Below are positions 1 through 12,193 of a stretch of 64,000 nt of DNA, piece after piece. The position numbers were made by a program, and so were the translations under genes. This DNA is from Orbilia blumenaviensis (Eukaryota; Ascomycota; Orbiliomycetes; Orbiliales; Orbiliaceae). Below the pieces are notes generated by a model. The model was not told the origin of the DNA. It saw only the letters and a program-made list of their open reading frames with translations, and did not search any database. The stretch is from the NCBI GenBank assembly GCA_036872755.1, contig JAVHNS010000012.1, positions 930,001 through 994,000 on the forward strand. The letters are read 5' to 3'. Each line of letters starts with the position of its first letter. The first letter of the stretch is position 1.

Positions 1-1534
1 CGCTCCCGAATTTCCTATCATATCCTTTCCAGAACAAGAAATTTGTGTAACATCTATAGCAGAGAATATATAACCAGAACACAATACTACTCACACAATA
101 CTCTCTCCGTCACATGACGATTTTGGATGTTGAAACCTCTCGCTTGTGAATTTGTATGAGGTTGGATATCGATAGGTGAGGACCTTTGGTAGATCAACTG
201 GGTGTAAACGGCAACCCGAGAAATCGGTGTAGACAGACGGGTTTCGTGAACCGACCTCAACGAAGCAGTTCCCGTAGAGACCGAATTTTCCGGTATCTCT
301 GGGCCGTATACTCTTCAACAAGGTTGAATAATTCCGCGGCCGCGAAGACCGAAGTCCCGGGGGGAACTGATAACAAGGCCAACCTGGATCCGGAGAATAC
401 TTTCGATTATGACTCCAGGGTTGCCTCGTCGTATACCGACCCTATGGACAGAAGCATGCGTAAGTGGGATTATGGTACGTATTGTGAAGACACACGAAGG
501 CGAATTTTTGTATTTCAAATCCCTTTCCCGCATTTTCCATGTAACCAGCTGTTCACCTTGTTCGCTTTTTGCCTCTGTGGGGTATTAGCGAACATACGGG
601 AACGTTGCATTATAGCGAAGGCTGGGGAAGGAGGCAAAACGAAAAGAGAATCGAGAGGGTGCGAATGCAATCTGAACACGAGACCCCAAAAATATATTTC
701 GGATTGGGGATGTTATTCCCTTGCATTTCACATACATACTTATTGCATGTATGTACATTTAAAGTGTCGATATCCTGTTTAAGAAACCATGCATGCATGC
801 AGCCAGCCAGCCTGCAGATTACTTAATACAGCCTACCCTACCTTACCCTCGCCTGCAAAAAAGCTGTCCACACCTCCCCAAGTAAAAATAATTGGTTCAG
901 GTTGGACCCGACTTTTTCCGGGCTTGCGATACCGGTCCTAACAAGTCCGGTCGCGAGAAATTCCGATACATGGTCTGTGCTGAGCATTATCATCATCATT
1001 TTATATCGAAAGGGAGCTATATGTTTAAGCCCCCTTCCTTCTCTGCTAGTACAATGAGGGACAACGTATGGATTGGATGTGCAATCGATAACGAAATCGA
1101 TAGCTGGGATTAAACGGAAGTGGGATAGTGGAGTGGGTTTAGCTCGGAGTTGAACCTGGACTCCCCGGGAAGGCTGGTGTAACATGCCTAATTGGTGCCC
1201 TTTTCCTTTCCAATGCGCCGCACTGCGCCGTCAGCCGGCGCTGACGTGGAGAATCTACTTAAGCATTAGGTCTTCGGTACGTAATTATAATGGTAGCTGC
1301 AAACGGTCTTCTATCCACGTGATATGTCTTTTGGACTTCAAAGGTCTCAGAGATTTGGGGAAGATTCTGCTGGTATTCTAACAGCTGATGCATAAGTTCG
1401 AGCAAGTCTGTTTTGCAAATAGATGTGTATAGAAGCTAAAAGTGCACGGCTGCTATGTTGGGTTGGTAGGTTGAGATGGCATGTGTTGGTGCAGATTGTG
1501 CCTCACGTCGACCTAGGACTCGCCAGTAGGTCAC
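1..1534. other. Intergenic, no supported gene
   Basis: No open frame here has a credible ATG start and recognisable protein. A plus-strand frame from about 186 to 780 has a good splice donor (GTAAGT at 460) but no in-frame ATG ahead of it and no family resemblance. Confidence 0.5.
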
Positions 1535-1792
1535 ATGACAGTTTTGGGCTTCATAACTTTCGGGGGTTTATGCGGGGGTGAAATAGGAGATGTGATGGAA
1601 GTCTTTCCCATAGTTGGGGCCAATATTGGTTTGGTGATGCTGGGTCGGTTGGTTTCGGGCGCGGGGGCTGAAAGTGTGGGTATACAGTCGTACTATGCGG
1701 GCTGCCGAACAAACGCTAAAATTGCAAGCAAGCCAAGCTTGATAACTAACGAGCGTACGGGGTTTTGGCTGCTTTTTCAAGACAGTTTATAG
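1535..1792 (+). pseudogene. Possible relic of a membrane transporter
   Basis: This is an 85-codon frame with an ATG. Residues about 20-50 read as hydrophobic segments with a GANIG..MLGR..SGAGA pattern, like the helix and conserved GR..SG motif of major-facilitator transporters. It is far shorter than any transporter, and I see no flanking exons with the rest of the protein. It may be a decayed fragment or chance similarity. Confidence 0.18.
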
Positions 1793-2631
1793 AAAAAAGG
1801 GAACTTAAAACAGTATAAATAATGATTTGAAAGAAAACAAGACGGCTCGCTTTCTTTTTAAAATCTTTTAACACTCGGAAGCAGTCCCAGAAAAGTACCC
1901 AGAGCCCCTACAGTAACTAGGTAGATACCTACCTAGGTGCCTAGTTATGCCACACTGTCAATCGTCATAAATCTTTATTCTGTCTTTGGTTATTTGGAGA
2001 AGACACATGATTTTGATGTTTAATTTGATATCTATAATTCTAGAATATCAAGTGTCCCGCCCCCCAAGACTAGGGTGTAAGGATTTTTAAAGTTGAATAT
2101 TTCTGGGTATGCACGTATGGCCCCGTCTTTGAGGATACCGCTCGACATAAGCTAGTCAACTAAACGACAATCAAATTGGCCCCCGGCTACCCGCGAGACC
2201 AATCTAAATACTTGTGAGTATAGGCGTCCTGCAGGAGGCCCACATAGCGGTTTAATTACAGCTTTATTTCATGAGGAACTGGGTGAAAGCTACTTTGATA
2301 GAATATTGGGTACGCCGAACGTAAGCTTGTACATGTACAAAAGTCACATGATCATTTTTGTGCTCAAAAAGATCACACTAACCTCTAAGCCTACCCCTAG
2401 CTGCCTTGTTTTGGTTTTTGTTCCTTCGCCGTACCGAATGGAGTACCCGGACCTGGACGGGACTATGTCAGGCCTCGGCTGGTGAAAGTTGGAGCGGGGT
2501 GTTATCACAGGCAGGTTACCATAGGGAGAATAGGTGTGTCTTCTAGAATATCCTAGAAGGTACCTTAGCAATATCAAAGAGAATGATTATACAGACTTTA
2601 GAAGTCTGTAGCAACGCAGGCAACGAGGTTT
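1793..2631. other. Intergenic, 3' flank of the NLR gene
   Basis: No gene is visible. Positions 1916-1945 carry overlapping copies of a TACCTAGGTA-like palindromic word that recurs near 8770, 46098 and 47793-47896. Confidence 0.5.
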
Positions 2632-5600
2632 TTATATACACAAACTTTTTATATACGGCTGGCAACTGCGCATGAATAGACATTGCCCAGATGTTGCATT
2701 GATCATTAAAAGATTACTGCTAACCGTTATTGGGGACCTGAGATACTCTATGGGCAGTTGAAAGATGATTCTCTCGCCGAGAGCGATCCAGCCGTCTATG
2801 ACAAAAAGATCATTGGAAAAGGAGGATCCTTGAACACCTGTGTTGTTTTGAAGAGGAAACATTTTTTTTTCCGTTCTCAAGTATTTCCCATCCGGAGAGA
2901 AATTTAGAATGGATGTCCATTCGATATCGTGAAAGTCTCGTAGGAGTGCGCCTGTTGCCACATTCCAAATCGAAATCTTGTAAGAAGACCCAACCGGGTC
3001 GTTCCTTGTTTTTACACCCAGAACTGCGAGCATATTGTTATCCGGGGAGAAAGCCATTTGTATAACCATGCATCCATCAATTTCAAGTGTACTATGCAAA
3101 AGCCTGAAATTGTTGTCTCGGATTTCTATCTTATCAGAGGAAGCTCCCTGGATTATGATCGCAAGCTTTCCATTCTGGGATAGTGATGCTCTGCTAAGTG
3201 GACACCGAAAGTCCAGGGGGAACATGCGATGGTGCTTCACCACACACTGGAACTCTTTGAGGCGTCTGCCCGACAATACATCATAAACGTTGAAAGTATT
3301 TGTAAAGATGTATCCACTATGATTGTCCTCATCAATGAAAGGGGAAAGGCGTTGGCTAGACATAGTTATAATAGTTTTACTGTCTGATGAGAATACCAGG
3401 GCCGGTGCAAATACCAATTTGGAACGGTGTTTTTGCCACAATACCCGCTCGTCTGATATCCTTTTCTCTGTACCGAATGTGTGCAGTAAAATTTTCGATG
3501 TTGATGCATAGGCAAAAGCTGTGCCATCCGGCGAGAGTGCGATACTAGTCCACTCCCCATCGGGTATCTTACCGGTGGTAGGTATGCACATACCCGTGTT
3601 AGTATCCCAAAGCCTAATCTCGTACTTGCCCGTTACTACTGCCGCTATTTTGTTGTTTCGAGATACGGCGCGAATTTTAATGTACCCATTAAAACCAATA
3701 GGCAGGCGCGATGTGATACCACTAATTGTCGCTGTACCGAGCTCCCATACTCGTATATCACAGTCATACCCCTTCGAAATGGCGATGTTTTCGTCCAGGG
3801 AGAATCCCATGTTTCGTACAGACTCATTATACCCTATAAGTGTATTGAGGAGTACACCTGTCGCTGCATCGTAGACGTCGACTCTTGTATAATCCATGAC
3901 ATAGAACTTTTTCCCGTGCGGAGATAGGGTGATTATGCTCTTAGACGGGAGCTCCACCTCCGCTATCTTCGTGCGTGTAAATAGGGGCTCTTTCGTTGAT
4001 ATGCACCATATTTCCGCATAAGAACTCGCTCCGTGAGACGGTGTACCGACGAATGAGGATATAATTGTTTTTCCGCATGGAGAGTAGACTATCTGGCACC
4101 AGTCTGACCTCCCACTCTCGTATTTTTTTTGAACAGAACCTGTTTCTGGATCCAGGAGGAAAAGTGCATCCTTTAATGCTACTGCCATTGTTCGACCATC
4201 TGGCGAGAAGGCCATACTCCTAAAATAAAAATCAGGGTACTCGAGGCTGTATAACAATTTACCAGTTGTCACGTCCCACAAGTGAATTTTAAGACCGCCA
4301 TTCAAGTTCCAGCACTTGTTCTCATCTTCGTGCCAGTTCCACTCTTCAAAGGCAATTTCTGGGGGTTGCTCGAATGCGGTTGCCAGTTTTTGCCCATTTG
4401 GTGAAAACAACATATCATCAAGATTAGGTTTCCCACGAGCCTCTAGTGTGTGTAGAACGATGCCGGTTTCTAGATCCCATATCCGTATAGACCCCATGCA
4501 TAGCTCGGACGATACTTGAGATGCCGCTACTGACTTGCCGTCAGGAGAGAAAGATAAATTATCAATTCCGCGTATCATCACTCTCGGCACTGGGCTCTCG
4601 ATTGCTGGCATCAACTCGCCGGTCATTGTATTCCATAACTGGATGATACCATCTCCTGATGCCAATGCGATTACCGGGTCCAGCACAAAGGCCATGCTGC
4701 TAAGACTCCAGTTTTGCCCTTCAAGAGATCGTAAACAAATCCCCGTAGTGGCGTCCCAGAGACGTATAGTGACATCGGCACGCGCCCGAATATGGTAGTT
4801 AACACCAGAACAAGATGCTGTCGCAACCATCTTTCCATCTGGTGAAAAGATAATTAAACTGATCAAACCATCGTTCGTTGTAAGGCTTTGTAGTGGCACA
4901 CCGGCCCCAACATCCCAGAGCCTGACCGTGTTATCACCCAATGCGCATGCGAGGACTTTACTATTCGGAGAGAATGATATGCCGTATATTGAGTTCTGAC
5001 AGCATAGTGAAATCTTCGAAAATTTGACAGGTTTTTCTTGTAGGTCCACTATCTTAACTGTGTCGTGAAAAGCCAACGCTATCAGTGTCCCATCTGGTGA
5101 GAAAGAGAATGGACCTATTTTAGGGCCGTCGGGTGTCTCATAAAGGTCGCTATTCCGAAATAATTCTGTAACAGTCCCGGATGAGATATCACGAAGCTTT
5201 AACCCCTCGCTGTCTACAAATGCGATCGTCTTACCATCCGGAGAGAAGGCTAAAGTGTCATATTCTAATGTAATTTCCGTTGAATGTTGGCGGTCCCAGG
5301 GAGGTCCTATTGTTTGTGCGGAAACCTTGCAAGCCGGCTTTTTGTCACCAACTTCTGCAAACTTTGCTGTGAGGAAGAACATTCCGTCACCAAGTGAGAA
5401 CGGTAAGGGTGTGCCTAATAGCCAAACTGTGTCGTAACGTTTCCGACACCATCCATACGTTCCCAAGACCTCTTTTGTTGTTAAGTCCCAGAGTAAAACA
5501 CCCAGGCCCCCCAAACCCGTATCAAAGATAGATAATACTTTCTTTCCGTCCGACGAAAAGGCTAACTCGCGGGATAGAGCCCATTTTCTTTCAAGCGTCT

Positions 5601-8600
5601 TTTGGATTAGCCCAGTTGTTAGATCACAGAGTATAACATTGCCAGTATCCGAAGCCGAAGCGATTGTTGTGCCGTCTGGCGAAAGCGCTATAGCGGTGAC
5701 AGCACTGTCGTGAACCTGAAGTGTCTGGAGTAGTGGGCCCCATTCCTGTTGTACTGGTACTATATCGATGCAATGGGTTACCTCACCCTCAAATTCTTTG
5801 CGAACCAAACTATGCTCTGGTGCAAAGGATAATGCAGAGAAATATATTTGAAGGGGAGCCTTTTCGACAATCCCTACTGAATAAAGGAGGAACCTCTTTG
5901 CGTCATGTGTGAAATCGTAAACTTTGGACCTATTTGCTGCCTATCCATCGTCAGACTCATGCCAGTGTTAGTAGAATTTGTGAAACTAACCTTAGCCATA
6001 GACTCTAATAATATAATTAGACGTATCCCCTCGCGAAGCCTGCCGGTGAAGGAAAGAGCTTCCATCCAATGAAGAAGATGACATCTCAAAAATTGATCGA
6101 TCTCCCCATTATTATTAAAGTAGTTTTCTATCGAGCAGTCTCTGATTTCATGAAGGTGATTGACCCAATAATCACAAGAGTATCTTATTGGAGTAAGTGG
6201 GTCCTTATCTGAGGCCTTGAAATTTGCAATAAGAAATCCTGGATCCTGTATGTCATAAATATCCCTTTGAAGATTTGCAGAAAGAGCCTCAAGAGATCGC
6301 AAAAAGATTCCACGATTGGTTTCCGCGCGCCAGTTGGTGTCTTTTAGTAATAAGTCAATTCCTTCTTTTAACAGGAAGTCCATCGCTGGCTGGTGGATAA
6401 TATAGACGAAATCCTCTCGGATTGTGAAGAATAGCCCACACGTCTGTACGAGTTCCTCAATTACCGCAAGGTTGAGTTCCTCAATTCTCTCCAGGTCAGA
6501 TATATTTTTCGGCAGCTGTGAAAGAACAGCTATCTCTTTAAGATGAAGCGGCCGATAGACTATAGTAAGTGTCGATAGTACGAGAGAGCATAATTTTCGG
6601 GTTTCCGCATCTTCTTTCTCGATTTGATTAACCATTCGGCGGTAGACGTTCGACAAATCACTCGGAAACTCATTCAAAACGTTCTCCACCGTCCATGGTT
6701 TCGCCTTTTTTAATGTTTGTGAAAAAATAGAGACCCAGAGAAATGTTCCGTTGGCTTTTTTTCGCATGGTCTCATATACCACAGCCTTTTTAATTTTGGC
6801 CTTCTCCAAAACAGATGACAAATCAGAGATGGTCTGTTCGATGTAAGAATCGACGGCCTCCGACACACATTTTGCATTGTCTTCTAGCTCGAGACTTAAT
6901 TTTTTGCAGAATGAAAGTGGTTCTAGTTTTTTGGCGATATCTGGTGTATTCCGGCTAGAAATGATCCATTGAACGTGTGAAAAGTTCTCGCTCTCAGTAA
7001 TTAGGTCTAAAATTTTAATTCGATCCGTGCATTCGTCAAGCGCGTCGATAATAAAGTTGATATTCTTCAGCCCCGGGTCCCCGAGAATTTGTGTGAAACT
7101 TTTCGACAAGGTAGTCCAGGCATTTGGGCCTTCAAATAATTGCTTGCTAGATTTATCATAATCCTCTCTGATATAAGAAATAAGTCCTGGATGCTGCTTT
7201 ATGAGCATATGAATTAAGCTCCGCAACGCGGCTGTTGCATTATCAATACGTGAGTCGGTACCCTGGAATAAGAAGTAGGGCATCAGAGTGTCAGCACTAC
7301 GATTTTCTAGCCTTGTCGAGGGGCTCAATTTGGCGATGATGCCGCAAAGTAACATCGTTTTTCCCTTTCCAGGGTCACCTGTGATCCAAAGTAGCCGATT
7401 CTCGCCACGAGTCCATTCTTCGAAGTCAGTATGTTTAGTGATCCAACTATATGAATCCTCGAGCAAACCTCCTTTAGTTTTCATGATTCTACTTCTGTCA
7501 GCTTTTGGATCAGTCACAAATAGGTCTGCTAAGCATTTGTCGTTCTTATCATCGGCCTGCGGCGCTACATTGGCAGTATATTAGCATCGATATCTGGTTG
7601 AAAGAACTTTATGGTTAACTAAACTAACCTGCGCTCATAGCTACCGGGGTATCAGCTAGTACGTATTTTCTTAATACAGCCTTTGAAGCAGCAGCAGCTG
7701 TGGCTGCTGCAAATGACTGCCATTCTTTGTTCTTGTGGCTATCGGCATAATCGCAGATACCTTTGATAACGATCGAAGGTATTTCATCGAAAGCTCCGGC
7801 CCCCTCCATTTCGAATGCAATGATCTTTTCCGGATGGCTGTTAGCAATCATGTCACGATGTTCACTAGACCTCATCACTGTATCCCCAGAAGCGATATGC
7901 CCGACAAAGATCTCTGGAAGCTGCTGCTCTTCCTTGGACTGAAGTCCCCATTTTGCTTTTAAACGCTTCCTCGGCACTAGCATGTCTTCATCACAGCCAA
8001 GATCGGCGCAGTTTGTCTTATCAGCATCTCGACAAAAAGTATCGATCTCCTCAGTGCAGTTATTGCATTTTGCTGACTCAAGATGCTTATGCTGATATGC
8101 CGCTGTGAATAATTTATCTTGAGAATATCCAGGGTAGTAGTATGTAGTATCCGATTTAGCTTTCATGGCGGTTTCTTGTAGATCCTTTAAATAGACGGCA
8201 GTCTTTTCCCGCACATCTTGCATCCATACATCGGTTTTGAGGTGTTTAATGAAACCACCGATGTCTCTACCCATACTGCCCAAATTTCCCTCATCAACGG
8301 CCCTAGGAACATGTTTGCTGTGGTATTGCCTACCAAAGTCGTATTGAAAGATCTTCTCTCCAATAACGACGTCACCAAGAAGGACTTCACGTTTTCCTAT
8401 CCGAGGCACACCCCCACATATGCCAATGAGCAAAGCAAGCTTGATGTTGGTATAACTTGATCTAAGGCTTGCGGTTGACCCGGCTGCAGTACGCTTGCCC
8501 ATTTCCGCGAGCTGCAAGAGGACAACATTGTGCCTACCGAGCCTGCCATTCAGATAGTGATTGGTATCCCCCGGTGCACGACCGTACGAGGCGCTGTCTT

Positions 8601-9008
8601 CGTCCCAAAATTGGTCTATGAGAAGACATACCGCGTTATATTCGACTGGAAGAGCACATATTATAGCAATTTGGAAGTCATCGCGTCGTAAAGGTCGTTG
8701 ATATTTGTGCGAAATGGGGGCTTTTGGTGGGCATATAGCCGTGGGGCTCTGTTATAAGTGTTCTTCCTTAGCATATGTACCTAGGTAATTCGGGATATTG
8801 GCAACTGAACCATTACCTCATCATCGGATTCTCCAATCTCTGTTAACTGGCCACTGATTTCGCTCTCCCTGATTTGGGCAGTTTCATTAGTCGCTAGTTC
8901 AGCTCGGACGCGGCGGGCTTGCTCACAGCGATCTGGATCTTCCAGATCACCAGAGGCTCTACGTTTCGGCGGCCGTTGGGAGCTGGAAACACCTGTAATA
9001 TTCGACAT
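2632..9008 (-). CDS. NLR (STAND) protein: PNP_UDP - NACHT - WD40
   Basis: Predicted fungal immune receptor of about 2064 residues. Exons are 9008-8817, 8748-7629, 7564-5991 and 5940-2632; all three introns (68, 64 and 50 bp) keep the frame and have GT..AG ends. Residues 1-87 are a basic leader. Residues 88-430 are a purine nucleoside phosphorylase-type domain with FQIAIICALPVEY, LIGICGG, ASGDTVM, EMEGAG and CDYADSHKN, plus a Cys-rich insert. A TDP..D..RI..TKGGLL linker leads to NACHT: Walker A GDPGKGKT about 500-507, Walker B FIIDALDE about 607. After the conserved DAKRFLLY...EKAPLQIY linker come roughly 19 divergent WD-type units to the C-terminus. In this family the repeats sense a ligand, NACHT oligomerises and the N-terminal domain acts as effector. 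Related bacterial PNP effectors cleave ATP; that activity here is inference. No ATG exists in the PNP exon, so the first exon was chosen from its in-phase donor. Confidence 0.9.
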
Positions 9009-10372
9009 TTCTAGGAACGATTTCTGTTCAGGCTCTAGCTGACGAACGTGAGTTCTATTTTTTTGGAGTTTAAGGGGGTTTTGTAGGTTACGAGACTGAG
9101 GGGTTTGAGGATGTATATCGTTTTGACAGACCAACACACGAACAATGCATGCATAATGCAGTTCGCAACAAAAACAACATGGGCTAAAAGGAGGTAGCTG
9201 TATCCTTTCTCTCTTATTTAGCTATAAAGAGTGTCCAGACTGTTTGCTAAGCTTGGTTTACGAGACAAACGCAACACCGCTTCAAGTGGTTACTATCAAC
9301 TACCTTTTTTTGTCCATGATTGACATACCTTCAGGAACTGGTATACCAGATTCTCACTAGAGACCCACCAAGCAGAGCGCCGCAGAATGCCAGTATATCT
9401 ATATAAATGACAGTATAGAGACTCCTCTATCGCTTTTCCGGTGCATTAGGGCTACTAAATCTGATTGTTGGAACCAAGTACTGGTTCCAACCGTTTCCAT
9501 GGGCGCAAGTCGTGGTCTTGATATGGAATTAAGCATATATTTTAAGTATTGGTTTTAATTACTTAATTATGTTCATTAGTCTTGTTATATATTTGAACTT
9601 CGGGAATGTTTATCAGTGATACCTTTTTTTGTCGTAGTCAGCTATACCGGGTATGTCTCAACATATGAAATACAGGTCTGTTTTCACTAGCTGTTTCACA
9701 AACCGCAGAGGTTTTTTATATAAAAATCCAGATTGCGCTTCGTTGAGGATTTGCCGACCGCTCTTTGAAGAACAGTCTTGGGACTAGTCAGAGCAATCCT
9801 GCGGGTGAGAGATTTGTATGGGGAGACAGCCGGGCAAATGTGCGGCGTCAGACGCCATTTTTAGTGTTTTTCCTGTTTTGGGAGTACCTCCTGCCTTTTT
9901 GGTGATAATTTAAAATTCTAAGATCACCTGCATTTTGTCCTGGGAGTTTCTGGGCGACCCAATGTGCGCCTGAACTATGAACTATTATTGGTTCGTCGTC
10001 CTTATTTGTAGTTTGGTGTAAACACTGGCGCTTGCACTCGACTAGCACTGCAAGGAAAAACAGCTACTTGGGTAACGTGAGCCGCCGGAGCGACGTTGCG
10101 TGGCAAAAGCTTCCAAGAGTTCACACAGTTGCTACGCGTTCCTTTGTCCGAAAGAGATGGCCGAAATACAAGATAGTGGAATGTGACATGGCTAACACAC
10201 AGAGATGACAGGAAGCTTTGAAGCGGGTAGAGTGTAGAAATAATTATGGAGGATAGGATCCTGTGAGCGTTGAACAAGGTCATAACACGAGATGGCACGA
10301 GCAGATATTAAACTAGAATTGTATTTATCCAAGTATTATATTGCTCAATCTATCTATTGTAGTTTCTCTTTC
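9009..10372. other. Intergenic, promoter side of the NLR gene
   Basis: AT-rich DNA between the NLR start and the kinase stop. Short minus frames at 9848-10298 have no recognisable content. No repeat or RNA gene was seen. Confidence 0.5.
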
Positions 10373-12193
10373 TCATACCGAATCAATTTGTAACTCAATT
10401 TCTTCTAGTTTGGCAAGCACGGCGTTCATTGTAGGTCTTCGTACTGAAGCGTTGATAGTTTCGCGGAGCTCATGCTCATCTTTGTCACCATTATCCTTGC
10501 TCTTACCCATTGATAGTGAAACTCTATAGTTAAAAAAGTCTTTTGCTTCTTCCACTTCTTTCATCCACCAGGCCTGCACTACTAATTGCTGCTTATCAGG
10601 CGGGTCTTCGCGTAGATTGGATTCTGTATTCTTTCCGGTTATAGCTCTTATCTTGTTTTCCTGCCGAACAATGCATCTATAACGACCATTCCATTCTGGA
10701 GCGCCGGCAGTGCACGCATTGATGAGCTCTTTGATGGCCTCAGGTGACTTGCGGAACTCTGGGAAGAGTTGTTGATCATCGTTGATTTCCTCCCTGAGAA
10801 AATCGACTCCCATATGACAGTTAATAGATGCTGCCGATTCGAAGATACACCAAAGAATCTTCCCTAGCATGAACACCTGTGCAGACTCCCTTTCGGATAA
10901 TGTCAAGTTTTCCCAGGCGCAACTATATCCTTGAAAACTAACCGCAGGGTTGTCTTTGTATCGAATCGTCTTTGTCATCGGTTTCCATGAGGGGAAAGCC
11001 TTGTAGAGTAGTGTTGCATACTGCTGTCTTAACGCAGATGAAATGTTTCTCGAGGATGCCAGGACCTCGAGATATTCCAAGTAATATATCTCCGGTGGCG
11101 ACCATGAAAACCAGCCACCGCGCTGCTCGAAATCGATCAGGGCTACATGCATGAGACCGTCTTGATCGTTCCTTCTCATGATCAGATTGTCGGGTTTTAA
11201 GTCGGGATAGTAACCGGCTAATGAAGCCTTTACATGAAGTAAAGCCGAACAAACATCCTTTGCCCAACGGAACCTATCTCGCATGGTGATTCTGTCACGT
11301 ACGGGATTTGACCTCCGTAAAATATCTCGGAGCGTACCATCCGGATAAAATTTGACGATGAACCCGCAAATTCCCACCTTCCCACCGAAATTGCATTTCT
11401 TGGTGACGATGTATAATGGCCGGCTCATGATATTACCGTGGGGTTTTATTGTCAATAGCATTTTGAGTTCATGATAAAGATAATTGATGTCTCGACAAAG
11501 GGATTTGAAAACAAATACTTTATCCGCCGCATGTCGCGATGGAATTGTAACTAAACTAATTGCCTCGTGAGGCTGTCTTTGGAGCTGAAGCTCACCGAGA
11601 TCGATCACAGCGGGCCAGTCTTCGACGGGAAGATTCCACATTCCCTGTAGTGTCTTTTGAGAATGCCATTGTTGCTCGATGTCATACACAGGTACCAAGT
11701 ATACACCCATATGCCGTGGGTTGGGCGCCAAGTTGTCAATCATGATGCGGGAGCCGAACGGTAGATTCCTATATTGCGTTTCGAAATCGACTATCCCTTT
11801 GGACCAATAATCTAGTGCACGTACAACGTGTTTAGAGATCTCGAGAGACATAGCCGGGACTTTATCGGGTATCATAAGACGATCCACGTGGAAAATCTTC
11901 CGCATCGCAGGCGATAGGGCGCCATGGGGAGGTAGGTGGAGGTCGACCCTTAGCGGTAAGCTCCCCCGCATGAAGCTTGGCACGACGAAGAATTTCCTCC
12001 CATCGACGTCTATGCCATCGATATCCCATGTAAACGTTGTATTTAGGATACCGACTGAGTCTGGTAAATTCTTCGGGTTGATTACCGAATCGTACCATGT
12101 TTCCGCCTGGCCTTCATTGGAAAGTGGGGTTGGTAGGATATAAGCAGCTACTGGGCTCAACAATGTATCGAAGATCTCCGAAGAAATATCCAT
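10373..12193 (-). CDS. Fungal protein kinase-like protein
   Basis: Single-exon protein of 606 residues. The open frame begins at a TTG at 12232, but the ATG at 12193 sits in a strong CACCATGG context and is preferred. The N-terminal half (about 1-230) is unrecognised. The kinase-like half has a candidate ATP-binding lysine (VFVFKSL), an alpha-C glutamate (YHELKML), a catalytic loop YPDLKPDNL and a metal-binding motif IDFEQRG. So the catalytic Asp and DF are kept, while the usual HRD histidine is Tyr and DFG is DFE. This pattern is seen in fungus-specific kinase-like proteins, where activity is uncertain. A WSPPEIYYLE segment follows, in the position of the activation segment. It lies between an NLR and a dioxygenase on the same strand, with over 700 bp either side, so no co-transcription is implied. 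Confidence 0.8.
   Translation of the reverse strand: MDISSEIFDTLLSPVAAYILPTPLSNEGQAETWYDSVINPKNLPDSVGILNTTFTWDIDGIDVDGRKFFVVPSFMRGSLPLRVDLHLPPHGALSPAMRKIFHVDRLMIPDKVPAMSLEISKHVVRALDYWSKGIVDFETQYRNLPFGSRIMIDNLAPNPRHMGVYLVPVYDIEQQWHSQKTLQGMWNLPVEDWPAVIDLGELQLQRQPHEAISLVTIPSRHAADKVFVFKSLCRDINYLYHELKMLLTIKPHGNIMSRPLYIVTKKCNFGGKVGICGFIVKFYPDGTLRDILRRSNPVRDRITMRDRFRWAKDVCSALLHVKASLAGYYPDLKPDNLIMRRNDQDGLMHVALIDFEQRGGWFSWSPPEIYYLEYLEVLASSRNISSALRQQYATLLYKAFPSWKPMTKTIRYKDNPAVSFQGYSCAWENLTLSERESAQVFMLGKILWCIFESAASINCHMGVDFLREEINDDQQLFPEFRKSPEAIKELINACTAGAPEWNGRYRCIVRQENKIRAITGKNTESNLREDPPDKQQLVVQAWWMKEVEEAKDFFNYRVSLSMGKSKDNGDKDEHELRETINASVRRPTMNAVLAKLEEIELQIDSV

Noticed and set aside
186..782. 198-codon plus-strand frame near the window start
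   Set aside because: No in-frame ATG ahead of most of it, no family resemblance, and the later half reads as low-quality sequence after a possible donor at 460.
5874..8517. Three separate genes for PNP, NACHT and WD40 parts
   Set aside because: Both gaps are 50-64 bp introns with GT..AG ends that restore frame and rebuild conserved linkers, so one gene is the better model.
8781..9137. Separate small gene upstream of the NLR
   Set aside because: Its frame from the ATG at 9008 splices in phase into the PNP exon, which itself has no ATG, so it is the NLR first exon.
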